NCBI GenBank assembly: GCA_030145485.1
Contig: JAQYVP010000155.1
Coordinates: 1-48,238, forward strand
DNA length: 48,238 nt
Reading direction: 5' to 3'
Origin: Chromatiales bacterium
Lineage (GTDB): Bacteria > Pseudomonadota > Gammaproteobacteria > Chromatiales > Chromatiaceae
This document shows, one piece after another, positions 40,193 through 48,150 of the stretch (the first letter of the stretch is position 1; every line of letters starts with the position of its first letter). Made by a program: the position numbers and the translations under genes. Below the pieces are notes generated by a model. That model saw nothing but the letters and a program-made list of their open reading frames with translations. It had not been told where the DNA came from and ran no database searches.

Positions 40193-42153
40193 GCAGTGGC
40201 TCCAACTGTAACTGCAGCCTGACGCCTCTGCCTGCGCGCACGGCTGGCCATACGCAGATAACGCTTGTCTGTCGCCGCCAGAAAACCTCCCAGCGCCATG
40301 ATGATGGTTCCCAGCCAGATCCAGCGAATAAATGGTTTGTGATACAAACGCACCGCCCAGGCGCCATCACCCAGCGGTTCGCCCAGAGCGACAAACAAAT
40401 CACGCGTAAAGCCGGCATCGATGCCCGCCTCCGTCATCGGCATGCTGCTGGAGAAATAGGTGCGTTTTTCCGGGTGAAGAACCGTCTCGAATTCATCCCT
40501 GGTGATGGTGATCGTGCCGCGGTTACCACTGTAGTTCGGCCCTGAAATCGTATTGATCTTGTCAAAAGCAAAGTTAAAGCCGCCCAGCTCATAACTCTCC
40601 CCCGGCGCCAGGCGAATATCTTTCTCGATGCTGTAGACCGAGGTCAACGTAATTCCCACGGCAAAGAAGGCGACGCCGATATGAGCGAATGCCATGCCCC
40701 AGAAACCGCGTGGAATTGACGTGAAAGAGCGAGCTTTCAACTGTTCGCGTATCGCCTTGCCGGTGGTGCAGACAATCCATACACCGAGCCCGATGCCGAG
40801 TGCGGCGCTGAACGTAAAATTGGGCATCAGCAACGCAGTCGCGGCAACTCCGGCAACGACACTGATAATCAGCGCAGTGCGCACCTTCGAGAAGAGATTT
40901 GTGACAGTGTCCCTCTTCCAGCGCAGCAGTTGCCCGGCGCCCAGCCCGATCGCCAGGGGCACGGTCAGAATGACAAAAAAGAGGTCGAAATAGGGCTTGC
41001 CGACCGAGAGGTTGCCCCAGCCGAATGCGTTGTGAATGATCGGATAGATGGTGCCGAGCAACACCATGAAGGTGACAACCACTAGCAGCACATTATTCAG
41101 CAGCAGCGCGCTTTCCCGCGACAACAGGTCAAAGGAGACATAACTGCGAATACTCTTGCCGCGCGCTGCAAACAATGCCAGCGAGCCGCCAATAACGAGC
41201 GCCAGAAAGCCGAGGATAAACACCCCGCGCGTCGGATCCGAAGCGAACGCATGCACCGACGTCAACACCCCGGAGCGCACCAGGAAGGTTCCCAACAGGC
41301 TCAGCGAGAAGGCAAAGATTGCCAGCAGCACGGTCCACGCCTTGAAGGCCCCGCGCTTCTCGGTCACGGCCAGCGAATGCATCAGTGCCGTCGCCACCAG
41401 CCACGGCATGAAGGAGGCATTTTCGACCGGATCCCAGAACCACCAGCCGCCCCAGCCAAGTTCGTAATAGGCCCACCAGCTGCCCAGTGAGATGCCGATG
41501 GTCAAAAACAGCCAGGCGATATTGGTCCATGGGCGCGACCAACGCGCCCATGCGGCATCCAGCCGTCCGCCCAGCATAGCGGCAATAGCAAAGGCAAAAG
41601 GCACTACCAGGCCGACATACCCCATGTAGAGCATAGGCGGATGCACCGCAAGGCCGAAGTCTTGCAGCAGCGGGTTGAGATCATGCCCATCGGCCTGCAT
41701 GGGAATACGCTCGAAAGGATTTGAAGTCAACAATGTAAATGCGAGGAAACCAATGCTGACCAGACCAAGAACTCCCAGAACCCGCGCCACCATCACATCG
41801 GGGATGCTGCGTGAGAAGAGGCTCACTGCGAATGACCACACCGCGAGTATCGTGGCCCATAACAGCAGCGATCCCTCGTGGCCGCCCCACACTGCGCTGA
41901 TGCGATAGATTGTCGGCAGTTTGCTGTTGGAGTTGGTGGCGACATACTTCACGGAAAAATCGAAATCGATAAATGCGTACATGAGACTGCCGAAGGCAAT
42001 CAGCATGAACAGCAGTTGCAAGTTAGCTGCAGGACGCGCGACATTGACCCAGGAACGGATTCCCAGCTGTGCGCCCGCGAGCGGGAAGAATGCCTGGATC
42101 ACGGCAATGCCGAGGGCAAGAATCAGTGCGATTTGTCCAATTTCCGGTATCAT
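40189..42153 (-). CDS. ccmF: Cytochrome c haem lyase subunit CcmF
   Basis: Core of the haem ligase, transferring haem from CcmE to apocytochrome c. The 654-residue membrane protein has about 14-15 hydrophobic segments. The Trp-rich WWD domain reads GWGGWWFWDPVENASFMPWL, flanked by conserved His residues (DFGLAVHPPMLY and HSLAVTEKRG). Normal length. It is separated from ccmE by 111 nt containing a repeat, the only sizeable gap in the operon. Confidence 0.98.
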   Translation of the reverse strand: MIPEIGQIALILALGIAVIQAFFPLAGAQLGIRSWVNVARPAANLQLLFMLIAFGSLMYAFIDFDFSVKYVATNSNSKLPTIYRISAVWGGHEGSLLLWATILAVWSFAVSLFSRSIPDVMVARVLGVLGLVSIGFLAFTLLTSNPFERIPMQADGHDLNPLLQDFGLAVHPPMLYMGYVGLVVPFAFAIAAMLGGRLDAAWARWSRPWTNIAWLFLTIGISLGSWWAYYELGWGGWWFWDPVENASFMPWLVATALMHSLAVTEKRGAFKAWTVLLAIFAFSLSLLGTFLVRSGVLTSVHAFASDPTRGVFILGFLALVIGGSLALFAARGKSIRSYVSFDLLSRESALLLNNVLLVVVTFMVLLGTIYPIIHNAFGWGNLSVGKPYFDLFFVILTVPLAIGLGAGQLLRWKRDTVTNLFSKVRTALIISVVAGVAATALLMPNFTFSAALGIGLGVWIVCTTGKAIREQLKARSFTSIPRGFWGMAFAHIGVAFFAVGITLTSVYSIEKDIRLAPGESYELGGFNFAFDKINTISGPNYSGNRGTITITRDEFETVLHPEKRTYFSSSMPMTEAGIDAGFTRDLFVALGEPLGDGAWAVRLYHKPFIRWIWLGTIIMALGGFLAATDKRYLRMASRARRQRRQAAVTVGATA

Positions 42154-42185
42154 AATTTACCCGTGATGTATCAATTTCGTTTACA

Positions 42186-42263
42186 GACTGAAGGGCGCAA
42201 TAACCAACGGGCATTGCGCCGCATGACTGGCGTAATGCGCTATCGCTTATTACGCCCTACGGA
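42186..42263. repeat. GCGCAATA/GCTTATTACGCC repeat between ccmE and ccmF
   Basis: AGGGCGCAATAACC and GGTAATGCGC-like segments are followed by CTATCGCTTATTACGCCCTAC. The outer GGGCGCAATAA and TTATTACGCCC are inverted. It resembles a common REP-like type and interrupts the ccm operon. Confidence 0.65.
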
Positions 42264-42264
42264 G

Positions 42265-42702
42265 TCAATTCGCCGCTTGCGGCGGATTTTTTTTCAGCGA
42301 TGCCGCCACTTCGGGAGGCATGTAATTCTCATCGTGCTTGGCGAGCACCTCTTCGGCGACGAAGACCTCTCCCTGCAGTTTACCCAGTGCAACCACACCC
42401 TGCCCCTCACGAAACAGGTCGGGAAGAATTCCGTCATAGGTGACCGTGACCGTCTTCTGGTAGTCTGTCAGTCCAAAACGGACTTGTAGCTCGCCTATCT
42501 CACGCTCCACGCTGCCTTCGACCACCATGCCGCCGATGCGGAAGGTGTGATCTTGCGGCGCTTCACCGGCGACCACCTGGGTTGGATCAAAGTAGTGATT
42601 GATGTTCTCGTTCAAGGCCAGCAGTATCAGGCTGACCGCCACCACGACCCCGATCACCATGGCCGAAATCAGAATCAGGCGTTGTTTACGTTTGGGATTC
42701 AT
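42265..42702 (-). CDS. ccmE: Cytochrome c maturation haem chaperone CcmE
   Basis: Periplasmic haem chaperone that binds haem covalently and passes it to CcmF. From ATG 42702 it is 145 residues, with an N-terminal membrane helix (about 9-30), an OB-fold beta barrel, and the haem-binding motif [12 protein letters not shown], where His123 attaches haem and Tyr127 is a ligand. GAGAGG sits about 8 nt before the ATG. The ATG overlaps the ccmD stop (ATGA). Confidence 0.97.
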   Translation of the reverse strand: MNPKRKQRLILISAMVIGVVVAVSLILLALNENINHYFDPTQVVAGEAPQDHTFRIGGMVVEGSVEREIGELQVRFGLTDYQKTVTVTYDGILPDLFREGQGVVALGKLQGEVFVAEEVLAKHDENYMPPEVAASLKKNPPQAAN

Positions 42703-42863
42703 ACACTTTTCCTCTCTCGTCTCAAACGACGTGAAATACGACATAATTCGCGTCTGTGATACAAGATCGCAGCAACTGCATTTGCGATCATCACTACTGC
42801 AGTCACTCCAACAGAACCCCAGACGTACAGGGCGTAACCGCCCATATGAAAAAACTCAGACAT
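42699..42863 (-). CDS. ccmD: Haem exporter small membrane protein CcmD (54 residues)
   Basis: A small gene between ccmC and ccmE. Translation gives [20 protein letters not shown], then a hydrophobic helix (about residues 11-35) and a highly basic tail ([15 protein letters not shown]). The conserved MGGY.YVWGSYG-like start and single helix match CcmD, which helps release holo-CcmE from CcmABC. Its ATG overlaps the ccmC TGA (TGATG) and its TGA overlaps the ccmE ATG (ATGA). The position between ccmC and ccmE is exactly the standard one. Confidence 0.95.
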   Translation of the reverse strand: MSEFFHMGGYALYVWGSVGVTAVVMIANAVAAILYHRRELCRISRRLRRERKSV

Positions 42864-43609
42864 CACTCACCACCAACCAGTTCACGCACCCAGCGACTTT
42901 TTGTCTCACGCGCCAGGATTTCACCACGCGCCCTGAGCATCATCACAATCACGTAATAGAGCTTAAACGCAATCGCCATCGACAACAGCGGCCATAACAT
43001 CTCCGGGGCTATAGCCGGGCCATCCAGTCTCATCACCGTCGTTCCCTGATGCAGCGTATTCCACCACACCACCGAATAGTGAATAATCGGAATATTGACG
43101 ACACCGACCAGCGTCAGCACCGCGGTTGCACGGCCGGCACTCTGCCTGTCTTCCACTGCGGAGTGCAGCGCAATAATACCCAGGTAGATGAACAGCAGCA
43201 GCAGTTCTGATGTCAACCGCGCATCCCAGGTCCACCAGGTGCCCCACATCGGCTTGCCCCACAGGGAGCCTGTGACCAGCGCGATGAAGGCGAATGAAGC
43301 GCCGATCGGGGCGCTGCTGATGAGCACCACGTCAGCAATTTTTATGCGCCACACCAAATGCACCACTGCGGCAGCAGCCATCACCATGTAGATGAACATC
43401 CCCATCCATGCGGCCGGAACATGCACGTAGATGATGCGAAAGCTGTCTCCCTGCTGGTAATCGGCGGGCGCCAGCACCAGGCCGGCATAGAGACCATAAA
43501 CCAGGGTAATGACAAACAGCCCGGTCAACCATGGCAGCATCATGCCGCTGACCCGGTAGAACCAGGGCGGCGAACCCCACTTGTGAATCCATTTCATGAA
43601 ACTATTCAT
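42863..43609 (-). CDS. ccmC: Haem exporter protein CcmC
   Basis: Delivers haem to CcmE at the periplasmic face. The 248-residue protein has six hydrophobic helices; the WWD motif reads WGTWWTWDARLTSELLLLF, with conserved His residues in IYVHVPAAWM and IIHYSVVWWNTLHQG. Normal size. It begins 1 nt after the ccmB stop and overlaps ccmD. Confidence 0.97.
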   Translation of the reverse strand: MNSFMKWIHKWGSPPWFYRVSGMMLPWLTGLFVITLVYGLYAGLVLAPADYQQGDSFRIIYVHVPAAWMGMFIYMVMAAAAVVHLVWRIKIADVVLISSAPIGASFAFIALVTGSLWGKPMWGTWWTWDARLTSELLLLFIYLGIIALHSAVEDRQSAGRATAVLTLVGVVNIPIIHYSVVWWNTLHQGTTVMRLDGPAIAPEMLWPLLSMAIAFKLYYVIVMMLRARGEILARETKSRWVRELVGGE

Positions 43610-43610
43610 A

Positions 43611-44285
43611 TCAACTCAGACTGATGCGTAATGCGGAAGCAGCCGCCACCGGCGCCAGCGAAAGCGCCATCGCCAGAAAAGCTGCAAGAATATAGAGCTG
43701 CCCTGCGACCGGCAACCCGGAAGCCGCGGCATCCACGGCGGCTGCGCCGAAGATCAATACCGGCACATACAGCGGCAAAACCAGCAGCGACAATATCACA
43801 CCGGCGCGGCGCAGTCCCACTGTTAATGCCACGCCGATGGCGCCGATGAGGCTCAACACCGGCGTACCCAGCAACAGCGACAACATCAAGGTTCCCATGG
43901 CGGCGGATTTCATGCCCAGCAGCATCGCCAGCAGCGGCGCAACCAGCAGCAGCGGCAGGCCGGTGACCAGCCAGTGGGCAACCACCTTCGCCAGCACCAT
44001 CACCGACAGCGGCTGGGCACTGAGCAGCAGCTGCTCGAGAGTGCCATCCTCAAAATCCGAGCGAAAAATGCTGTCCAGCGTCAACAACGCCGCCAGCAAT
44101 GCAGCCACCCACACCACACCGGCGGACATGCGCTCCAGTAGATTCGGCTCCGCGCCGACACCCAGCGGGAACAGCACGATCACCATCACAAAGAACAGCA
44201 GCGGATTGGCAATCTCGGCGCGGCGGCGCATCGCCAGCCGCAGATCGCGTTTCAACAGCTCAATAAAGGCTTGCCACACAGACAT
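43611..44285 (-). CDS. ccmB: Haem exporter permease CcmB
   Basis: Membrane partner of the ATPase CcmA in the CcmAB transporter that powers release of holo-CcmE. The 224-residue protein has six hydrophobic helices, an amphipathic N-terminus (FIELLKRDLRLAMRRRAEIANP) and FEDGTLEQLLLSAQPL typical of the family. It begins 3 nt after the ccmA stop. Confidence 0.96.
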   Translation of the reverse strand: MSVWQAFIELLKRDLRLAMRRRAEIANPLLFFVMVIVLFPLGVGAEPNLLERMSAGVVWVAALLAALLTLDSIFRSDFEDGTLEQLLLSAQPLSVMVLAKVVAHWLVTGLPLLLVAPLLAMLLGMKSAAMGTLMLSLLLGTPVLSLIGAIGVALTVGLRRAGVILSLLVLPLYVPVLIFGAAAVDAAASGLPVAGQLYILAAFLAMALSLAPVAAASALRISLS

Positions 44286-44288
44286 CGC

Positions 44289-44957
44289 CTATCCCTCCGA
44301 GAGATTCAGGCGTTTGATGACGCCTGCAGAGAGATGAACCTGGTGGTGGGATGTCATTACCAGGGCTCCGGCGGCGGAGAGATGGGTGTCCATGAGACTC
44401 TCAACCAGCTCGATGCCGTGCACATCCAGCGAGGTGAAAGGCTCGTCCAATACCCACAGACGTGCATCAGTCACCAGTAGGCGCGCCAGAGCGGCGCGGC
44501 GTTTCTGCCCTGCAGAGAGAAAATGCACTGGAATATCCTCGAACCCACCCAGTTTGACGGCTTCCAGCGCCTCTTCGACGCTGTATCTGCCCCTGCCGCT
44601 GAGCGTCTGCAATACACGCAGATTCTCCAGTGCACTCAACTCGCGCTTGATGCCGTCGAGATGGCCAACATAGACCATGTGGCGATGAAAATCGACGGCG
44701 CACTCCTCGATGGGAACACCGCTCCAGCGCACCTCGCCCTCGTCGGGGCGGCGTAGTCCACACAATATGCGCAGCAACGTAGTCTTGCCGGTGCCGTTGC
44801 GCCCCTCCAGGATCAGCGCCTCACCGCCGGATACTTCGACAGAGAGATTCTCGAACAGGAGGCGATCATCACGGCTGCACTCAACTGAATCAGCCTGCAG
44901 ATGAACTGTGGAGTTTGCTAAGTCGGTCACAGAAATGGAAGAGTAAAAAAAAGGCAT
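44289..44957 (-). CDS. ccmA: Haem exporter ATP-binding protein CcmA
   Basis: ABC ATPase of the cytochrome c maturation system and first gene of the ccm operon. About 222 residues from ATG 44957. Walker A is GRNGTGKT, the signature is LSAGQKRRAALARLL, Walker B is LWVLDEP, and the H-loop is MTSHHQ. The start is uncertain: ATG 44957 and GTG 44930 both fit the family and neither has a clear Shine-Dalgarno; the ATG at 45062 is unlikely. No promoter motif is clear upstream. Order ccmABCDEFGHI is complete. Confidence 0.96.
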   Translation of the reverse strand: MPFFYSSISVTDLANSTVHLQADSVECSRDDRLLFENLSVEVSGGEALILEGRNGTGKTTLLRILCGLRRPDEGEVRWSGVPIEECAVDFHRHMVYVGHLDGIKRELSALENLRVLQTLSGRGRYSVEEALEAVKLGGFEDIPVHFLSAGQKRRAALARLLVTDARLWVLDEPFTSLDVHGIELVESLMDTHLSAAGALVMTSHHQVHLSAGVIKRLNLSEG

Positions 44958-45198
44958 AGAATTAAAGACCTGACATTCTAACCTATTTTTCCTCTGAATA
45001 ACGATTGCCTGAAGATTTACAGGGTATGTACAGCAGTAAGAGGCACTTGCAAAACTCGTCATTCCGGCATGCTTTTAGCCGGAATCCATTTGTCTTGATC
45101 TGCAAGTGGTTGATTTTATGGATTCCGGCCTACGCCAGAATGACGTATTTGGGGATTTTGCAGAAAGCTCGAAATACTCTGATCATTCTGTCGACGCC
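44958..45198. other. Upstream region of ccmA
   Basis: The presumed ccm promoter region. It contains the palindromic repeat at 45057-45146 and otherwise no recognised gene; the following bases to 45549 hold the hsdM remnant. Confidence 0.5.
45057..45146. repeat. Palindromic CGTCATTCCGGC...GCCAGAATGACG repeat
   Basis: CGTCATTCCGGC and GCCGGAATCCAT on the left mirror ATGGATTCCGGC and GCCAGAATGACG on the right, over 90 bp. GTCATTCCGGC hairpins of this kind are common dispersed repeats in proteobacteria. A short relative with ATACCGGCATTCGCCGG is at 15917-15945. Confidence 0.8.
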
Positions 45199-45380
45199 TT
45201 AACTTCTTTCGCTTACCCGGCCCAAACTTGATGCTATTTCTCTAAAACTATTCAATCCTGCTTCTAATGTTTTCGATAATCTCTTCCGCCAGATCTTCAA
45301 GATCAGGCAGGTTATCCAGATCAGCGAGTGACTTATCCTTTAGCCAGAAAATATCGAGCCTGGTTTTGTCTCTGGTATAT
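45199..45380 (-). pseudogene. Frameshifted 3' remnant of hsdM (type I restriction-modification methylase)
   Basis: On the minus strand, an open stretch reads DKTRL then DIFWLKDKSLADLDNLP and LEDLAEEIIEN, closely resembling the C-terminus of large HsdM subunits. After one frameshift near AACATTAGAAGC, it continues LEAGLNSFREIASSLG, again the family end, and stops at TAA (45199-45201). No upstream methylase body (no NPPY/GxG region) is present, so only about 60 codons remain. Identification is from remembered family pattern; a protein search would settle it. Confidence 0.7.
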
Positions 45381-45549
45381 CACCACGCCTACACGGTTGA
45401 TCCCGAAGCGCAAAGATTTTGGTTCGCTCTCGCAAGTCACGAAACTGTTCCATCTTCCTTCTACCCTCTTTCTTCTACCCTCTTCATTTTCCATCACGCC
45501 GCCAACCTTTCCTTCTATTCATCAATCAATCCATACCAAACAACTACAA
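45381..45549. other. Unassigned sequence between hsdM remnant and vapC
   Basis: Pyrimidine-rich low-complexity DNA (TTCCTTCTACCCTCTTTC-like). GCAAAGATTTTGG followed by TCTCGCAAGTCACGAA at 45411-45440 resembles parts of families A and B. No gene is seen. Confidence 0.4.
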
Positions 45550-45951
45550 TCACGCCTCCCAATCCTCCATCCGCAACCCTGTCACACGCGCAAACTCGCC
45601 GCTGTTGTGAGTGATCAGTACGGCATCATGTGCGCGGGCTGTTGCTGTGATCAGCAGGTCATTGGGGCCGATGGAACTTCTCTGGCCTGCAAGATCGGCG
45701 CGGATCAAACCTGCCTCTTCGGCGCAGCGGTCATCGAATGGCAGGCTGACAAGCGGTGCAAAGAACCTGGTCAGCAGTTGCAGGTTTGCCTCAACCCGCT
45801 GGCTGTGGCGAGCACCGTATAGCAGTTCGGCTTTGACGATACTGCACAGTGCTATCTCGCCGGGTGAGCACTGCTGAAAATGTTGCTGTATGCCCGGGCG
45901 TCTCTGATTCAACAGGTGAATGCAGACATTGGTATCCAGCAAATACATCAC
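45550..45951 (-). CDS. PIN-domain ribonuclease toxin (VapC type)
   Basis: Toxin of a type II toxin-antitoxin pair, probably an RNase acting on tRNA or other RNA. The 133-residue PIN domain has the acidic residues in order: Asp6 (LLDTNVCIHLLN), Glu42 (KAELLYGA), Asp98 (GPNDLLITATA) and Asn116/Glu119 region (THNSGEFARV). The LLDTNVCI start is typical of VapC/FitB-like toxins. It overlaps the antitoxin gene by 4 nt (ATGA) and lies between hsdM and hsdR remnants. Confidence 0.92.
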   Translation of the reverse strand: MMYLLDTNVCIHLLNQRRPGIQQHFQQCSPGEIALCSIVKAELLYGARHSQRVEANLQLLTRFFAPLVSLPFDDRCAEEAGLIRADLAGQRSSIGPNDLLITATARAHDAVLITHNSGEFARVTGLRMEDWEA

Positions 45952-46172
45952 TCCAGGCCCGGACGAGATTCATACTGACCCTGGCCAGCACGCTCCAGAG
46001 GTTCGCCCTGCCAGCCGCCAAATAACTCGAAGTAGCCATCCGGCCACTGGGTTTCGACCTCTTTCTCGATTAGCAAGGCAAGGTATTTGGAGACTGACAG
46101 GTGAGCCTGCCGGGCTTTTTGCTGCAATTTGTCCGCGAGATCTTCATGAACATAACAGTGCAACTGGGGCAT
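45948..46172 (-). CDS. Antitoxin partner of the PIN-domain toxin
   Basis: A 74-residue protein. The N-terminal half (PQLHCYVHEDLADKLQQKAR, then SVSKYLALLIEKEVE) fits a ribbon-helix-helix DNA-binding fold. The Gly/Trp-rich C-terminus (YFELFGGWQGEPLERAGQ) would wrap and inhibit the toxin. Its stop overlaps the toxin start, the standard antitoxin-first order. It should repress its own promoter, but no operator is assigned. Confidence 0.85.
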   Translation of the reverse strand: MPQLHCYVHEDLADKLQQKARQAHLSVSKYLALLIEKEVETQWPDGYFELFGGWQGEPLERAGQGQYESRPGLE

Positions 46173-46210
46173 TGGTCTATTACCTCAAATACATGTGGAC
46201 TATTTGCATT

Positions 46211-46480
46211 CTAGTACAAACCTGTTCTGGCCGCCAGCGCTTGATTCAACTCATCGATCAGTCCATCCATATCCGCTCCAAACAGCTGGTGCATCTTTCG
46301 TTGCCCAAAAGGCGGCTCTTCGAGGTCATCCCGCTCGATATGAAAGATGTAATAACATGGCCGCGGATCATCTGCAGCCACTGCATCTGAACCTCGTTGA
46401 ATTTCACACCGGCGCCAGCGTGATGCTTCATGACCCAGCCCTGGAAGTTGCGTCGCACGGTGGCATCGTAGGTGGATAAC
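46211..46480 (-). pseudogene. Frameshifted 3' remnant of hsdR (type I restriction endonuclease)
   Basis: Minus-strand reading gives STYDATVRRNFQGWV then FNEVQMQWLQMIRGHV, matching the C-terminal domain of HsdR (EcoEI-type). A one-base loss around 46344-46348 shifts the frame. In the new frame it continues FHIERDDLEEPPFGQ and MHQLFGADMDGLIDEL to a TAG stop at 46211-46213, again family-like. The endonuclease and helicase parts are missing. Together with the hsdM remnant it marks a former type I system. Confidence 0.75.
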
Positions 46481-46648
46481 GTTGTGTCGATACTTGCTGC
46501 AACACTGTATTTAAAAAAGCCTGAACGCATTATGGCATTGCTAATGATTATGACTTTAAGGAGTTGTCCATAAATAACTTCCCGATATCGTGAAGCAATG
46601 TTGTTCGTATTCAAGGCGCAGCAATGGGCACATAGCAGGGTTATGTAA
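46481..46648. other. Junction DNA with an imperfect palindrome
   Basis: No gene recognised. From about 46609, CAAGGCGCAGCAATGGGCAC and ACATAGC are mirrored by GTTATGTAACTCTTGCTG. This palindrome abuts the broken 5' end of the vapB remnant and could be a small insertion, but that is inference. Confidence 0.4.
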
Positions 46649-46819
46649 CTCTTGCTGGAACACAGAAGACTGGCAACAGGGTTAAAGACTAAGAAAAATG
46701 TGGTGGAACTTGGCCTCAAGACCCTGATTCGGTTAAAAAAACAAGAAAGAATAAAAAATTTTCGCGGTCAGCTTAGATGGACCGGTGACCTGGATGACAT
46801 GAGAACCATGTCATCATGA
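46649..46819 (+). pseudogene. 5'-truncated vapB antitoxin gene
   Basis: A plus-strand frame directly upstream of vapC reads TGLKTKKNVVELGLKTLI and RLKKQERIKNFRGQLRW then GDLDDMR, the middle and C-terminus of VapB antitoxins of the VELGL type. Going upstream the homology fades, and an ATG followed at once by TAA (46643-46648) closes the frame, so the DNA-binding N-terminus is missing. Its TGA overlaps the vapC ATG (ATGA). A GTG at 46700 could start a short C-terminal peptide. Confidence 0.7.
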
Positions 46820-47205
46820 TTTTAGTTGATTCTAGTGTATGGATTGATTATTTCAATGGAGTTGACAATGAACAGACGGATAGGCTTAACGAGATGCTTG
46901 GGATAAAGCCAGTAGCCGTAGGTGATTTGATTTTGACAGAAGTTCTGCAAGGTTTCAGAGCGGATAAGGATTATGTGACTGCAAAATCACTATTTGAAGA
47001 GCTGATTATTTTTGATTTGGTTGGAAAGGATATGGCTATAAAAAGTGCGGAGAACTTTCGAACTTTACGTAAGAAAGGCATCACCATTCGCAAACCAGTC
47101 GATGTGATTATTGCCTCATTTTGCATCGAAAAGGATCTACCTCTACTTTTTTCTGACAGAGACTTCACCCCTTTTGTAAAAAACCTGGGGTTAATCTCAG
47201 CATGA
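46816..47205 (+). CDS. vapC: PIN-domain ribonuclease toxin VapC
   Basis: A 129-residue PIN-domain RNase. Active-site acids: Asp5 (MILVDSSVWIDYF), Glu42 (LTEVLQGF), Asp96 (KPVDVIIASFC) and Asp114/Asp116 (LFSDRDF). The length is complete and the frame intact. The antitoxin gene before it has lost its 5' part, so the toxin may be weakly expressed, inhibited by the remaining C-terminal antitoxin fragment, or inactive; none is shown. It is unlike the other PIN toxin in sequence, so the two pairs are independent. Confidence 0.92.
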   Translation: MILVDSSVWIDYFNGVDNEQTDRLNEMLGIKPVAVGDLILTEVLQGFRADKDYVTAKSLFEELIIFDLVGKDMAIKSAENFRTLRKKGITIRKPVDVIIASFCIEKDLPLLFSDRDFTPFVKNLGLISA

Positions 47206-47309
47206 GATAGACATAACGAGGTGCCGCGCTCTGTTCGCAATAACAAGGCTCTTCTTTCCTTGCGATGATATGATAAGCGGCCTGTCAAACACTTCAATTG
47301 AAACCCACC

Positions 47310-47900
47310 ATGTCAAACAAACGCATCGTGCTGGCGTCCAACAACGCCGGCAAAGTCCGTGAAATCAACCAACTGCTGGAGAACTCCGGCATCGAGGTGC
47401 TGCCGCAGGCGCAATTCGATATCGAGGATGCCGTCGAGGACGGCCTGACTTTCGTTGAAAACGCCATTATCAAGGCGCGTCATGCAACTAAACTCAGCGG
47501 CCTGCCGGCCATCGCTGACGATTCCGGTATAGAAGTCGATGCACTCAATGGCGCGCCAGGCATCTATTCGGCCAGATTCGCCGGGGAAGGTTCCAGCGAT
47601 GAGGAGAATCTGTTCAAGCTGCTGAAAGAGCTTCAAAATGTACCTGAAGAGCAGCGCAGCGCCCGCTTTCAATGTCTGATGGTGTATATGCGCCACGCCG
47701 AAGATCCAACACCGATCATCTGCCAGGGAACCTGGGAGGGGCGCATTCTGACTGCCCCGCAGGGAGAGAATGGATTCGGCTATGATCCGGTGTTTTTCGT
47801 TCCTGAAGAGGGGTGCTCCTCAGCAGAACTCGATGCCGCAACCAAGAACAGCCTCAGCCACAGGGGGAAAGCACTGCAGCAGTTGGTCAAGCGGCTGTAA
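47310..47900 (+). CDS. rdgB: XTP/dITP pyrophosphatase (RdgB/HAM1)
   Basis: Hydrolyses non-canonical purine nucleotides (dITP, XTP) to monophosphates, preventing their incorporation into DNA. The 196-residue protein has the family entry RIVLASNNAGKVREI, catalytic ADDSGIEVDALNGAPGIYSARFAG and the C-terminal GFGYDPVFFVPE and SHRGKAL. Normal length. ATG 47310 is preferred over an in-frame TTG at 47298. No strong Shine-Dalgarno is visible. Confidence 0.97.
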   Translation: MSNKRIVLASNNAGKVREINQLLENSGIEVLPQAQFDIEDAVEDGLTFVENAIIKARHATKLSGLPAIADDSGIEVDALNGAPGIYSARFAGEGSSDEENLFKLLKELQNVPEEQRSARFQCLMVYMRHAEDPTPIICQGTWEGRILTAPQGENGFGYDPVFFVPEEGCSSAELDAATKNSLSHRGKALQQLVKRL

Positions 47901-47908
47901 CTCTGCCG

Positions 47909-47986
47909 TCATTTCGCGGTCAGCCGAAAATGCTCCTGCGTATCCGGCACTTCCGCCATCCATGGCGGTCGGAAGACCGCTCCCAC
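47909..47986. repeat. Family D repeat, degenerate copy
   Basis: CATTTCGCGGTCAGCCG and GGTCGGAAGACCGCTCC relate to the palindrome at 9772-9854; a small CCGCCATCCATGGCGG hairpin lies inside. Confidence 0.55.
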
Positions 47987-48035
47987 ACCAAGCGCCATCG
48001 ATCTGTATTTACTGGTAACACCTCAGTAACTCTGC

Positions 48036-48150
48036 GCAGGAAGCAGGGTTGGGATTTTCCTTTCAGGGCTGTAGAAAACAGGGATGTTTTATCAGAACGT
48101 ACAGGGACGTATTCACAGCGGCGCTGAAAGGAAAAACCCGACCCTGCACA
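48036..48150. repeat. Family C palindromic repeat, copy 2
   Basis: GCAGGGTTGGGATTTTCC and CCTTTCAGGGC on the left; GCGCTGAAAGG and AAAAACCCGACCCTGC on the right; the centre has AACAGGGATGTTTTATCAG as in copy 1. Here the arms are closer to perfect than in copy 1. Confidence 0.85.

Noticed and set aside
42269-42296. GCCGC/GCGGC hairpin followed by T8 on the plus strand
   Set aside because: It resembles a terminator but lies inside the ccmE 3' coding region and faces a strand with no upstream gene.
41878-42489. Plus-strand ORF of 203 codons across ccmE and ccmF
   Set aside because: Antisense to two conserved genes and spanning their repeat-filled gap; no motif.
46258-46719. 153-codon minus-strand ORF taken as an intact protein
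   Set aside because: Only the middle resembles HsdR; its C-terminus is out of frame with the rest of the family sequence, and the N-terminal 80 residues look random. Reported as a pseudogene remnant instead.
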